Positions 48,605-60,136 of a DNA stretch of 64,000 nt are shown piece after piece. This DNA is from Adineta steineri (lineage: Eukaryota > Rotifera > Eurotatoria > Adinetida > Adinetidae). Made by a program: the position numbers and the translations under genes. The stretch lies in contig CAJNOI010000066.1 in NCBI GenBank assembly GCA_905250115.1, positions 414,931 to 478,930 on the forward strand, in the 5' to 3' direction. Within the stretch, counting starts at the first letter, position 1. Every line of letters begins with the position of its first letter. Below the pieces are notes generated by a model. That model saw only the letters and a program-made list of their open reading frames with translations. It had not been told where the DNA came from and ran no database searches.

Positions 48605-49621
48605 TTACGTAAGTGATAAATGAATAACAGTTCGATTTTCTGATCCCACATTTTCTTCAACGTTCTCGACGCGAAAATCGGCGCCAGGATAAAGTAGCAC
48701 TTCTTCTTCCGCTGGATACTTTGATAAATCAGAAATATCTCTGCCAGGATATCGTTGGGAAAGATCGCCTTCAAACTCGATTACAAATAAAGTATTTCCT
48801 TTAAAAGACTTGATAGCTTTCTTGTTTCGGCTTGTTGACGAAAAAGCGAGCCACGATTTGACTTCACCAATTGATTTTTTATACATCTCAATATCTTCTG
48901 CTGATAATTCCATAACTCGGTAGACAACAATCTCTCCTAAGCGCTTATTCTGGGGTGAATACAGATAGCTACGAACGAAGCAGCAAAATGGACCAAGGCT
49001 GTCGACTTTGCTCATATCGCCTTCTCGTAAAACACGGTTCACATGTTTATACAACCACGATTCTTTTGTGTAAAGACGGACACAATATTTCGCTATTTCG
49101 TCGTGAGAAGCACCTTTGTTCTTTCTAAGACGATTAGCAAGAAAGTTTGCATGGTCGAACATTCCTAATAATTCTCCTTCCCGAAGAAGTCCTACTGCAA
49201 GCTTTTCTATAGTGTCCTCCCTAAATTTATAGTTGGGATTTTTCCGAATCCACTCATTCACAAATGGTGACATGCATACACTCGAGTTGCTAATAGATTT
49301 TGCTGCTGGTTTTTCTACTTCGCTAAACCGTGTTTGACGTTTGCTTGGTGGTGTATCCACGCCTATTTGCCGACGACGGACCGGTCGTTGTCGACTCTTG
49401 TCTGCTTTGTTAACTTGTATAATTTGATTGGCTGTACATTTAATGTAATAAGCGTTGATTGAGATCATATCTTTCTTATCTTGAAAAGCTTCCTCAATCA
49501 TCTCGTTAGTGATATCATCATATGAGACCCATTCACTATCCCCTGGGTTGCCCGACCATGGATCTCGACCTGCATCATACTGCCATTCTATCATTTCCGC
49601 ACAGTCTTCAAAGCAAGCCAT
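48605..49621 (-). CDS. WWE domain plus ADP-ribosyltransferase
   Basis: Single exon, 338 aa. Residues about 10-80 form a WWE domain (IEWQYDAGRDPWSG, EWVSYDDITNEMIEEAF, AYYIKC), which in other proteins binds poly-ADP-ribose. A basic linker (QRPVRRR, KRQTRF) leads to an R-S-ExE-class ADP-ribosyltransferase fold: the NAD-binding Arg in VVYRVM (R235), STS at 262-264, and EEE at 305-307 giving the catalytic ExE. These signatures indicate arginine-type mono-ADP-ribosyl transfer rather than PARP chemistry. No signal peptide, so presumably cytosolic. Such WWE-ART proteins are greatly expanded in bdelloids. It is the upstream same-strand neighbour of the NACHT gene, 624 nt away; a joint role in stress or defence is conceivable but unproven. 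Confidence 0.87.
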   Translation of the reverse strand: MACFEDCAEMIEWQYDAGRDPWSGNPGDSEWVSYDDITNEMIEEAFQDKKDMISINAYYIKCTANQIIQVNKADKSRQRPVRRRQIGVDTPPSKRQTRFSEVEKPAAKSISNSSVCMSPFVNEWIRKNPNYKFREDTIEKLAVGLLREGELLGMFDHANFLANRLRKNKGASHDEIAKYCVRLYTKESWLYKHVNRVLREGDMSKVDSLGPFCCFVRSYLYSPQNKRLGEIVVYRVMELSAEDIEMYKKSIGEVKSWLAFSSTSRNKKAIKSFKGNTLFVIEFEGDLSQRYPGRDISDLSKYPAEEEVLLYPGADFRVENVEENVGSENRTVIHLSLT

Positions 49622-52463
49622 TATATCGACGCAAACGACTAAAATATAAACTCGTTTTGGTCAGATCTTTGAAACGACACTTCTTAAATGCCTACTTAGA
49701 CAAGTTTAAAAAAACGACGTCTAAGAAGTAGAAGTTGAGAGGTGACGTAAGCATTAACACCCTCAGTAACGCCTATAATCAGAATTCAGAGTATTTAGTT
49801 TAGGGATCACTATATTACCCCACTTAAATCATTATTACTTTTGGTGGTGGAAGGGTTGGGCACTGACAAAAATGGCTCGCTCGTAAGGACGGCGGGCAAA
49901 TGTTGTGACTACACAATATAATATGAGGATCAGTGCGGTAACACTTAGTGCAACCCAAAAGTAGTGTCATTTCTATCGTATTCTCTTTCTCGTAGAGAAG
50001 AAACTAGCAAGTACAAACTGCGTGTTTTGTTGTGTATCCGCACTTATCGGATTGGTTACACAAGATATAAGAACGACGGGGTTTCGTTCACTATACAATT
50101 TGACCGAAGTATAATCATGATTGGGGCACTCGAATTCATGATCCGGTTTTTAATCTTCTGCCGTCGCTTATTACACATAAAAAATGAATTTTTTGCGAGA
50201 CAAATCTTTTTTGAAGGGTTAATAGATTAGTAGTCCGAAGTTCATTAGACCAAATCGTCTATATAAGTATTTTACTGATAGTTAAGAAATACGATATTTA
50301 CGAGAACGAGATGATGACCTCCAAAGACAAGCGTTACGAGTTTCGTTTCAGTGGGCTCAAAGAAACTTTCTTTTTCTTCTGTACTGATAGAAAAAAGAAT
50401 GCTTTATTGTCCTACGCTATCTGACTTAACTTCGGTTGCTATCGTGATAATAATTGATAAGAAGATGCTGATGACCCAATAAACGATAGAAATAGAAGTT
50501 CATTGAACGGCAAACGATCTTCTCGTCAATTAAATGCTATGCCTTGCCAATATATAATGATCACAATAATTGATTGATAAGATCTGTTCTGTTTGCGTAC
50601 GAGATGGTTTTATGAATGTGAATATGTAGTTTTTGAGTAACTTCGATAGGTCGTAAGGAGTGACCCAAAATTGGCGTCAGCCAAACTGGGTTCCAGCAGT
50701 GCATATTTTAGCTATCTTTTATATATGGATAATTTTAAAAAAAGGTCAGATACCGAGTTTGTGTCTGACGTTGACTGTTTAGGTGTTCTCTTTCTGGACT
50801 AGTTCTTTCAGCTACCACTCAATCAAAACTAATTAATTAATTAATGAGAAGCTAATTTTAAATAGTTTTCAGCTAAATGACAGAAAAATTCGAGCGTTCT
50901 AGGTGAATTTCATCATCCCCGACAGTAATGAACTAGCATCAATAAACAACTTCTGAATGCTCCTTCTAGTTTTCCGGGTATATTTAAGGATGGTTCTAGC
51001 AACCTTTTGGAGAGTATACGGTGATATTCGCTATACTTCTCACGACATATCTGTATGTGTCGTAGGAAATGAGTTAAACATATGCTGCAGATAAATGTAA
51101 CTTTCAAAAAGAGAGTACATACTTTGTAGTAATTCAATCATTTGCTTTCCTTCTTCTAGCAATGCTACTAGAATATTGAAAGCTTTCGTTAGAATAAATA
51201 CATTTAATGCTTTGAGAAGTAACTGAACAGCATACCTGTCACTTGCTGAGGACTACGAGAGCATAATATTTATAACTCTTTGAACGCTATTTGAAGATGG
51301 CAGCTCTAACTTTTGTCGAGCTGTCTTCTGGTAGTACTTACGATATTTCAACGGTTATCTGAAGATCATATCTATAAGTCTCATTAGTTGCATCTAGACT
51401 TGATGTTGCAATTTATTATAATATTTTGGATTATTACTCCATGTGTTTTCATTAGCATACAACAATTATTGTTTTCATGTGGATTTAGTACAGTGTTGTG
51501 TTTTAGTCTTAACTAGATCGGGTAGCATAAGAGAATTGTCTCGAATACTATGCAACTTTTTGCATACTTTAAGCTGTGTTTTATCCGTTGCCCAAAAATT
51601 AATCATAGTTGATAGAGTTAGTGTGGTAAAGTTCTATTACATTTTCAATTAAGCTAGTTCTTAATTTTGCTAAATAAATATCATGTTGACGAGGTTTTGA
51701 AGAATAAGTCGTTAGTTAATGCGAGGTATAATGAAGATTTAATAGTGACAACAGATAACGTGCGCGAGAGAAAGTTGAAAGAATACTTTGCGTATAGTAT
51801 AGAGCTAAGAGCGTCTACATGCCATTCAATCGTTCACTGATTGAACTGTTCGAATATTTCACTTTTCACGTATTTAACGAAGTATTCAAGTATTTATCTG
51901 TTCAACGTTTCTGTTACCGTTCCACTCAACGAAGATTTTAACCATCGAAGTATTTGGTTGTCTAACTTTTCGACTTTTCTGCTGATCACATTTGTAAAGT
52001 TTTAGTGCGATTATTAGAATTTGAAATTAATATCAGTCTTAAAATTTCAGTTGTAGTTATTTATTATGATTATGAAATGATTTCCTTTCACCATTACATT
52101 ACGGGATGTAGTCATGTGATTACTGTCTTCACACTCATTCTTACGGTAAATTCTAAACTCTGCAAGGTACTGAATATGGTGAAGTAGATTATTTCCTTTA
52201 TATTGACGCTAAAACATATGAACATTAGATTGTTTTACCCATCCTTACTATCATGACTCATTGAAAACTCCACATAATCGATAAATACTCGCATTCATCT
52301 TCGATCTTCACATCTATCCACCGAAAGACAAAAAAATAACACCATACTTACTAGTGAGTTATGGAATCATTTCCTTCTCTTCGCAGGGAGTGGCAATAAT
52401 TTTTTTCTGAAAAAGAAAATGTAACAATAGTAGTAAAGAATATACCTTCCAATACTGAGAATA
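49622..52463. other. 2.8-kb stretch without a recognisable gene
   Basis: Base composition is a little less AT-rich than other spacers, and scattered short ORFs on both strands show no domain, exon pattern or paralogue. A simple palindromic run AATTAATTAATTAAT lies near 50830. Possibly decayed sequence at the edge of the mobile-element region. Nothing else seen. Confidence 0.45.
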
Positions 52464-52910
52464 TAAAAACGATGACAGACAAGTTTTTTTTTGCGTAAAA
52501 GACTAAAGTAAAAAAGAAATATTTTTTTTTTCAGGAAGGAAAGTATAGGGTTGAGAGCAATGAAAATACGTCTGCCAATGAAAATGCAGGAATGACGATG
52601 GACAAGTTTCTTTTCTGGGAAAGAGTCTGAGGATGAGAATAAATAAGTTTTTTTCTGGAAGGAGAATGCAGAAATGAGTGAAAAAAATTCTTCCAACAAG
52701 GAGAATATAATTATGATGCTGGACAAGTTTTTTCCGGGAAAGAGTCTGAGGATGAAAATAAATGAGTTTTTTTTCTGAAAGGAGAATGCAGAAATGAGTG
52801 AAAAAAATTCTTCCAACAAGGAGAATATAATTATGATGATAGACAAGTTTTTTTCCGGGAAAAAAGTGTAACAACACAAACAAAGAACATGTTTTTCAGG
52901 AGATAGAATG
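52464..52910. repeat. ~120-bp minisatellite
   Basis: Two nearly identical units (52601-52721 and 52722-52841) begin GACAAGTTT and contain GGGAAAGAGTCTGAGGATGA, GGAGAATGCAGAAATGAGTG and CCAACAAGGAGAATATAATT. Degenerate partial units lie on both sides, for instance GACAAGTTTTTTTT at 52478. A long minus-strand ORF (52367-53065) is a by-product of the repeat keeping one frame open. Confidence 0.75.
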
Positions 52911-53110
52911 CTGGAATGAGGGTCAGTTGTAATCGCAGAAAATACCTGCATGCTTTGGTCACTTCCTGGAACCAAAAGCACAAGGAATCCTTGCAGGATC
53001 TCTGCCAAATTCTCAAGGATGTAAAGCGGAGATACTAACGAGGTGGCGTAGGAAATATGACTCATTCTTTAAATTGATTAGACTCTTCGCAACATACACA
53101 TTTTGAACAT

Positions 53111-53130
53111 TGTGGATGTGGGTGTCGGTG
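53111..53130. repeat. Telomere-like G-rich tract beside the minisatellite
   Basis: TGTGGATGTGGGTGTCGGTG with a weak C-rich partner (CCATCCAAATCCATTC) ending at 53155. No gene is recognised next to it. Confidence 0.45.
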
Positions 53131-53159
53131 GATCTTCTCCATCCAAATCCATTCAGGTG

Positions 53160-53460
53160 AAAAAATCTGACGTCAGATCTTGCAAAATCTTACAAGATCT
53201 TGCAATATGAACGAAATTTTACAAGAATCTGATAAAAAATCGTGGTCTCTGAAATCTTCTATCAACTCATACGACATTTTTCTTGAAAGATCTAATGCGC
53301 ACTGTATTTTTCAGTACAAATTTTAAGTGAAAGTTTAAGAAGATGTTAGTTTTAATGAAATATTTTGGTGACTTTCTACTGTGTAACAGAATCTTACAAA
53401 AAATTTTTAGTACGATTTAGTGCAAGACATCAGAGACCACGATTTTTTGTACGATCCTTG
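53160..53460. repeat. MITE-like unit with a perfect 19-bp inverted repeat
   Basis: AAAAAATCGTGGTCTCTGA at 53234-53252 is exactly complementary to TCAGAGACCACGATTTTTT at 53430-53448, 177 bp apart. Outside lie repeated CTTGCAAAATCTTACAAGAT-type words. It is non-coding and sits just before the assembly gap. It could be a non-autonomous transposon or a fold-back element. Confidence 0.5.
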
Positions 53461-53629
53461 TCTGGTTTCCTCGGATCAGATATGATCAGGCGAGGGGTGT
53501 CCAAGGACTGAGATATGGGAATTCCTACGATTCCCAGTAACATCAGCTAAAACAGCTCAAATCCTAGAGGAATTGAGAACTGTTCTTCACACCCTTCACA
53601 ATTACCCATCAATTCTTCATCGATATCTC

Positions 53630-53729
53630 NNNNNNNNNNNNNNNNNNNNNNNNNNNNNNNNNNNNNNNNNNNNNNNNNNNNNNNNNNNNNNNNNNNNNNN
53701 NNNNNNNNNNNNNNNNNNNNNNNNNNNNN
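53630..53729. other. Assembly gap (100 N)
   Basis: Exactly 100 undetermined bases, the usual placeholder for a gap of unknown size. Continuity between the host genes on the left and the satellite/mobile element on the right rests on this join. Confidence 0.98.
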
Positions 53730-53879
53730 TGATCAGAACTAATAGTTAATACCTCTACAAGGAACTGACCTCGCTCATAGATCACGTCTAGCATACTTAG
53801 TCACTGCACTATCAACACCGATAGTTCAATATATCACAATACTTAACACTAATACATATCTCTCAATTATTCAAAATAT

Positions 53880-55225
53880 AATGCTCAATATTATCTAGAA
53901 ATGAAAAAAAATGCGATGGAACTGAGGAAATGAGACAGTTCTGCTGATAATACCTAGGTATTGATATGAATACCTACAAGGAACCTTCATTCATTTCCTC
54001 AAGTGGAACAATATATCATCTAGAATATTATCTAGAAATGAAAAAATGCGATAGAATTGAGGAAATGAAACAGTTCTGCTGATAATACCTAGGTATTGAT
54101 ATGAATAACTAGAGAGAACCTTCATTCATTTCCCCAAGTGTAATAATATATCATGTTAACACTTGATATTATATTATGATGAATATTATCTAGAGATGAA
54201 AAATCGAGAGAGAATTGAGGAAATTAGACAGTTCTGCTGACAATACCTAGGTATTGATATGAATACCTAGAAGGAACCGTTACTCATTTCCTCCAAGTGG
54301 AACAATATATCATCTAAAATATTATCTAGAAATGAAAAAATGCGATAGAATTGAGGAATTGAGACAGTTCTGCTGATAATACCTAGGTATTGATGTGAAT
54401 ACCTTGAAGGAACCGTCATTCATTTCCCCTACTGCAGTAATATATCATGCAGAATATTATCTGGAAAACGAAAGAATGCGATAGAATTGAGCAAATGAGA
54501 CAGTTCTGCTGACAATACCTAGGTATTGATATGAATAACTAGAAGGAACCTTCATTCATTTCCCCAAGTGTAATAATATATCATGTTAACACTTGATATT
54601 ATATTATGATGAATATTATCTAGAGATGAAAAATCGAGAGAGAATTGAGGAAATTAGACAGTTCTGCTGACAATACCTAAGTATTGATGTGAATACCTAG
54701 AAGGAACCGTCACTCATTTCCTCCAAGTGGAATAATATCTCATCTAAAATATTATCTAGAAATGAAAAAATGCGATAGAATTGAGGAATTGAGACAGTTC
54801 TGCTGATAATACCTAGGTATTGATGTGAATACCTAGAAGGAACCTTCATTCATTTCCTCAAGTGGAACAATATATTATCTAAAATATTATCTAGAAATGA
54901 AAAAATGCGATAGAATTGAGGAATTGAGACAGTTCTGGTGACAATACCTAGGTATTGATGTGAATACCTAGAAGGAACCTTCATTCATTTCCTCAAGTGG
55001 AACAATATATCATCTAGAATATTATCTAGAAATGAAAAAATGCGATAGAATTGAGGAATTGAGACAGTTCTGCTGATAATACCTAGGTATTGATGTGAAT
55101 ACCTTGAAGGAACCGTCATTCATTTCCTCAAGTGGAACAATATATCATGTAAAATATTATCTGGAAAATGAAAAAATGCGATAGAATTGAGGAATTGAGA
55201 CAGTTCTGCTGATAGTAGTTGAATA
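53880..55225. repeat. Satellite array, ~135-bp unit, about ten copies
   Basis: The anchor GACAGTTCTGCTGA starts at about 53934, 54069, 54237, 54363, 54499, 54657, 54793, 54928, 55063 and 55199, so most spacings are 135-136 bp. Two spacings are longer (168 and 158) because units ending at 54237 and 54657 carry an extra AACACTTGATATTATATTATG segment. Each unit holds a perfect 14-bp palindrome AATACCTAGGTATT (or close variants), TCTAGA palindromes and CATTTCCTCAAGTGGAACAA. It begins about 150 bp right of the gap and ends next to the acidic ORF. An inverted copy begins at the window's right edge. Confidence 0.9.
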
Positions 55226-55498
55226 TTGAGATGAATATGTAGATGAAATCAACACTTATTTCTGTTAGTTCAGTCAGATATTTTTTTTATGACTTCATTT
55301 CATTGTCATAAAAAGTTCGACAGAAAATTTTGATGTTCATAGTGTTATGATGTGTTTATGTAAATAGTGAAATTTTTCTTTAGTATTTATTCAATGGTTT
55401 AGCAGTAACAATAGGAATGAAGAAAGAAAATGTAGTATGTTTATGTATGTCCGTTGTGAATGTAGGTGACGAACTTTTGTGTATTTGAGGAGGATGAT

Positions 55499-56185
55499 TT
55501 ATTGTTTTTGTTGTGTTGTGTTATTGTTCACGAAGATCGTAGGCGGACGAAGAATTCTTACTACCTGGTAATGTGTGAAGTCAAACTGGAATGGATCTGT
55601 GATATCCGGTTCTGTCTGAACACTGGTGTCGTTGTCTTCGTCATCATATAATCCATTATTATTATCATGGATCATGGTTGGAGCATGCGTGATTTGTTGA
55701 TGTTGGACCTGAGTTTGTGTTGCTGGTTGAGAAGGTGCTGGATTTATTTCGTGTGTTTCATCCTGAACATCTGATTCATAGTTTTGGAGTGCATCATCAT
55801 GGATGATTTCATATTGTCCAGGTTCTGCAGTGTCAGATCCAGAGTCATCTTCCTGATCGTCCTGGTATTGATGAAAGTTGGTATGTGTTGTTTCTTTTTG
55901 TTTTGAACGAGAGGAAACAAGACGAGAGGATAATGCTTCATCATCATGTGTGTCGCTGTCTTGTTGTAAAATTGTTGCCATCTTTTGTGACTTCTCTTTA
56001 GCTTTTTTATTCACTTTTGGATTATAGTTGGCATCGTTCGACGATATGGATCGTTCTGAAGCTTGAGCAAGAGTTTTGTCTTGAACAGTATTTTGATTTA
56101 GTTGTTCTTTGGTTTGACATTCTTTCTGCTTTTTTGCTTGAGTACGAGAAGCAGATTGTTTTCGTTGTGGCCGTGTTGAAGGCAT
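55499..56185 (-). CDS. Acidic, low-complexity protein of the putative mobile element
   Basis: Open frame of 228 codons. The N-terminal half is basic and Gln/Ser/Lys-rich (MPSTRPQRKQSASRTQAKKQ), fit for nuclear localisation; the rest is acidic and Asp/Gln/Thr-rich (DDQEDDSGSDTAEPGQYE). It is predicted to be disordered throughout. A splice donor consensus (CAG|GTAGTAAG) near 55560 suggests the last ~20 codons may be intronic. No family is recognised. It lies immediately downstream of the transposase gene on the same strand, and part of it (QQDSDTHDDEALSSRLVSS region) is repeated in inverted orientation at 63790-63888. This ties it to the element's termini; a DNA-binding or accessory role is a guess. 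Confidence 0.6.
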   Translation of the reverse strand: MPSTRPQRKQSASRTQAKKQKECQTKEQLNQNTVQDKTLAQASERSISSNDANYNPKVNKKAKEKSQKMATILQQDSDTHDDEALSSRLVSSRSKQKETTHTNFHQYQDDQEDDSGSDTAEPGQYEIIHDDALQNYESDVQDETHEINPAPSQPATQTQVQHQQITHAPTMIHDNNNGLYDDEDNDTSVQTEPDITDPFQFDFTHYQVVRILRPPTIFVNNNTTQQKQ

Positions 56186-56612
56186 CTAAAATATTTATAA
56201 GCAAGAGAAAAGTAATATGTGATTATGGAGCTTTTAGTAATAGAAGAAGACAAATGAGTCATATCATTTCAACTCTGTTAAGATATTTATTATTAAGAAA
56301 ACAAAAATATGATATTTAAGTATACAAAAAATGTGTCAGATAAAAAAGAATCCATCTTACATAGTGAGTGCATCAAAGTAAATGATATGTGTCTTATGAT
56401 ATAAACAATATAAAAACGAACTTCTGTATGAGTATAACAATCACATGAAATAAAAAGGTAATAAATAATATCTGATATTTCCTAAAGACTTAGTATGACA
56501 CACATGAAACATTGATTAGTCGAGAAAAACAACTTTAAACATAGTAGGGCTAAACGACTTGATTAAGAAATTGTAATAAAAATCATATAGAACTCAAATT
56601 TATTATAAAAAG

Positions 56613-59560
56613 TTAAATAAGTAGTGGGCGATGTTTTTCCACAATTTCTGTTGCTGTATTAAAATCATGGGGATTTATTTTCTTTAAGAAACAATTACGT
56701 AAATGAAAAGTTATTAACAACATCAGTCTGCACCTAGCTGCATTCATACTTGTGAACGCCTTAGCATACCCATTCGTGAAGCTAAACAATTGCTCACAGG
56801 CCTCGGTATTAACATCTTGCAACAATGGATTGCTCTTTGGGTCTAAATTATCTCTACACCACTTATCTCTGTGGTTCAACAAATGCATGCGATCTATATT
56901 AAAGGTTTTATTGTTTAAATATAAAATAGCTGGAGTGACATTGATTTGATTTTTTATTTGACCATCTATTAGACGTCGGATCAAATGACAGGCGTCATCG
57001 TAGACGATACAGCGCGGCAGTGATGGGGAAATGTTAACGATCGAAATGATCCCATTTAGGATTTCCTTAATGGTTTCAGAACGAAAAATTTCATTAAAAG
57101 CAACTATTACGTTGCAATTTGTTACATAGACAATAATACCGAAAGAGCGCATACATTTATCTATATATCGACTAGGCCTTTCTTTTAATGTGGAACAGCT
57201 GATCTCTTCATGTTCAATAATAACTGTTTTTGAAATTGGACGTTTTCTTATGGTCCTTGATTTACGTTTAACATTTGATTGAAAGATTAGATTATTGTTA
57301 GTACTTTTATCTTTGTTAATTGATCTGGGATGATTGGAAGGTGTATGTACGCCACAATAGAGAGAATTATACAATGGTGTTTGATCGCATCCGATATTGA
57401 TTAAAGAAATTTCAGGTGTCGATATGGTGTTTGTTTTGTCCAAGCATATGCGGCGTCTCATTTTTTGGTTACCATCTATAACTAAAGCTGCAGAACATTT
57501 TACACCACATGACTTATATTCCGCATGGTTAAGCCAAAATTTGACAAAACATACATAGAGTTGTTGATAAATGGAGTAAAAAAAAAGATCAATTTTGTTG
57601 CGGTTCATAGTACGTGGCTACATAAAATAAAACAGTAAATTATGAATATTCAAAATTTTTTGAAAATAATTGTGTATAAGATTCGAAAGACAATGATAGA
57701 ATAGTTAATACTATTTCAGATTTCCACATGTCATTGTTTGAGTAAGTCGTTTGAATTTGTTTTCTCGTTTGTTCAAAAAAACAGGCAAACTAATAAGAAT
57801 CCTTATAATGAATACAAATAATTACTCTCTAAAATTTCCCTTTGTCTGAAACTATAAAACAAGGTACTTACTAATATGATCTGCTCATATCCCATAAAAA
57901 ACGCTAATGTTATTAATTGGAATGTAATCCATGTTTGTGAAAATATTCGTCGTTCAATAAATCTTTCATCGTTATATTCGTAGTTATGAATCAGATTATA
58001 TGATTGTGTAAACCCTTGAAAACTTGTGTGTGATGTGACAAGAAGTGTTTCATATTGTACAAGTAATTTTTTGGAAAAAACTTTCTCCCCTCCAATATAC
58101 AAATAATCTGAATTTTTGAACGATTCTTGATCAAATATTTTTCCTTTTAAAGATTCGATAAAATTCGGATATTGCATTGTTGCAGGTTCTTGATGTTGGT
58201 AAGTGCCAGCATGAGAACAACAGTAATAAATAACTAATCCATTACTAATGGTTCCATCATAGTGATAAAATGTCACCTTTTTAGACAATAATTTAGAAAA
58301 ACCTTTACTACATTCCGTACAGTTTTGTGCAGCTATTGGAGATAGAACATTGCATGAAAGTGTAAATAAACTATTTCGTTCTGCATACATCTAAAAGAAA
58401 AAAAATGACGAAGAATTTTAAAGCCTTCGTTTATCGAAGCAAAAGCATTCAATAGTTATGAACAAAGATTTAATCTGTATTGCATCTTCAGTTATATGAA
58501 ATAATACAATATCAATATCTGATAGTAGGGTGCAAATAACATAGCTTAGTTGCAGGGCACAAGCAAATAGACAAATAACTATTATGAGAATTATTAAAAT
58601 CAAGTATTATATTATTACAAAATAATATTGATAAACATGACTTCCATCAGATATGAATGAATTAGATGTTTGGAAAAGAACAAAATATGTTAATGTACAT
58701 ACGAATTTAAAAATTATGATATTTTTATTTAATTCTCTATCTTCTAATAAGACATTGACATATTGGATGAGCTTCACTTAAAACTAAGCGCGCTAATTCA
58801 AGTGAGTAAAATAATTGTTGATTTATTAGAAATATATAAATAACGATTATTAAACTTAAAATTGTTATATTTCAGAGTTTCAATCATGATCATTTAATAA
58901 CTTGGAGAGTAGCAATGATACACAATTTAAAACTTTTAATTATAGTAAGATTCGTTGTTAGGAAGCCTTCAATAATAGTTTTTGAAAATGTTCTTAGTTT
59001 TCTTTATCTGCAAAACTAAGTATTTATTGTCCAAATATTCTGAATTTACATCTTAAAAGTTCGACATCAAAAAAGATATACGTTCACACTTCAGTGAACA
59101 CTCAAGAAAGATCACGTATGATGTAGTTAAGATAAAAAGTAAGGACGAACTACTAGGTGTAAGCAGTACTTACATTTAGAATATTCTTCTGTAAACCAAA
59201 ATACAAATTCAATTTGGGTAGAAATCCATTATGAAACAAACTTAAAACGTATTTTATCATGTCTTCATCAATAAACCGATGAAATACATTTGAACAAATA
59301 TTTCCAATGTGTATTGCTTTGTTCGGTGTCAATTCATGGAAATAAATATTAAGGTGTTCAATAAATATCAGTTCTGATATATTAAATAATTCTTCGATTG
59401 CAGCAAAAGACGTTGATAGAGACAGTTTAGGAGAAATATTCGAATAACTAGCTGTTTGCTCATTGTTCATCATGTAATTCATATCTGAAACGACTGCAGT
59501 GAAAAAAGTATAAGTAAAAAGGTAAAGCAAAACAAAAGCGTTGATGTTCACTTCATTCAT
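56613..59560 (-). CDS. KDZ-like DDE transposase (3 exons)
   Basis: Exons 59560-59174, 58390-57872 and 57617-56613 join at phase 0 into a 636-aa frame without stops (introns about 780 and 250 nt). The C-terminal half has a treble-clef-like Cys/His segment, CGVKCSAALVIDGNQKMRRRIC, then a GC-x-tP...YCGVH segment. After that come CIVYDDACHL, FNIDRMHLLNHRDKWC and NTEACEQLFSFTNGYAKAF. This order matches the Kyakuja-Dileera-Zisupton class, whose RNase-H-fold catalytic triad would here be the Asp of VIDGN (~350), an Asp of YDDAC (~510) and a Glu of NTEACEQ (~574-577). The N-terminal half contains CTECSKGF and aromatic-rich segments. It would catalyse DNA transposition. A further upstream exon is possible because a splice acceptor lies inside the first exon. 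Confidence 0.75.
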
Positions 59561-60136
59561 TTATTTTATGAAAAACGTTTATTTTAACACATGTCTTCAA
59601 AGTTATATTTCCTTTTCAATCACTCATTCACTAAATTTTGAGGACACTTTACATGTTCTAATACATCAGTTTAACAAAAGAAGAGATCGAAATAATAGAG
59701 TAAACTGATATACGATGAGCAAAGAAATAACAAAATATGATAGAGTTTTGATAGTACTTAATTCAACAGGTATGAAATTTATGTTAATAATATATTTTGG
59801 TGTATTTATCTTTATCTATCATTGACTAGCATTGTTATAATGAAGGGAAAAGGCAAGTATGAAATAGGACAATCAGATTGTGAATATGAACTGTACAAAA
59901 AAAAATGTGTTTAAGTAGAGAAAAACAGAAAAAAGGAGACAAAAATATGTATAAGTTTTTTTGCAAAATCAGTACTTTCGCTTGAAATGTTTCAAGAGAA
60001 TATTTGAATAAGACTGTGCAATCATTGAACAAGATTGTTGTTAACATAACTGAAAGAAGGAAAAAAAATTGACAAAACAATAAGAATATTAATGCACTAA
60101 TATATTGTTACTAGTTTATAATTTTCCCTTACCAAT
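59561..60136. other. Spacer between helicase and transposase genes
   Basis: AT-rich, 576 bp. It presumably holds the helicase 3' flank and the transposase promoter or first exon; no separate gene is seen. Confidence 0.4.

Noticed and set aside
52367..53065. 232-codon minus-strand ORF, hydrophobic and repetitive
   Set aside because: Most of it is the translation of a 120-bp minisatellite whose period keeps the frame open (overlapping frames are open too); no domain is seen.
53890..55160. Heat-shock elements (TCTAGAA) in each satellite unit
   Set aside because: The context is ATCTAGAAATG, which lacks a full first TTC half-site; the motif is fixed by the repeat itself and gives no evidence of regulation.
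53934..55225. CRISPR-like array or tandem promoter array
   Set aside because: Units are head-to-tail copies with no unique spacers, in a eukaryotic setting; it is satellite DNA.
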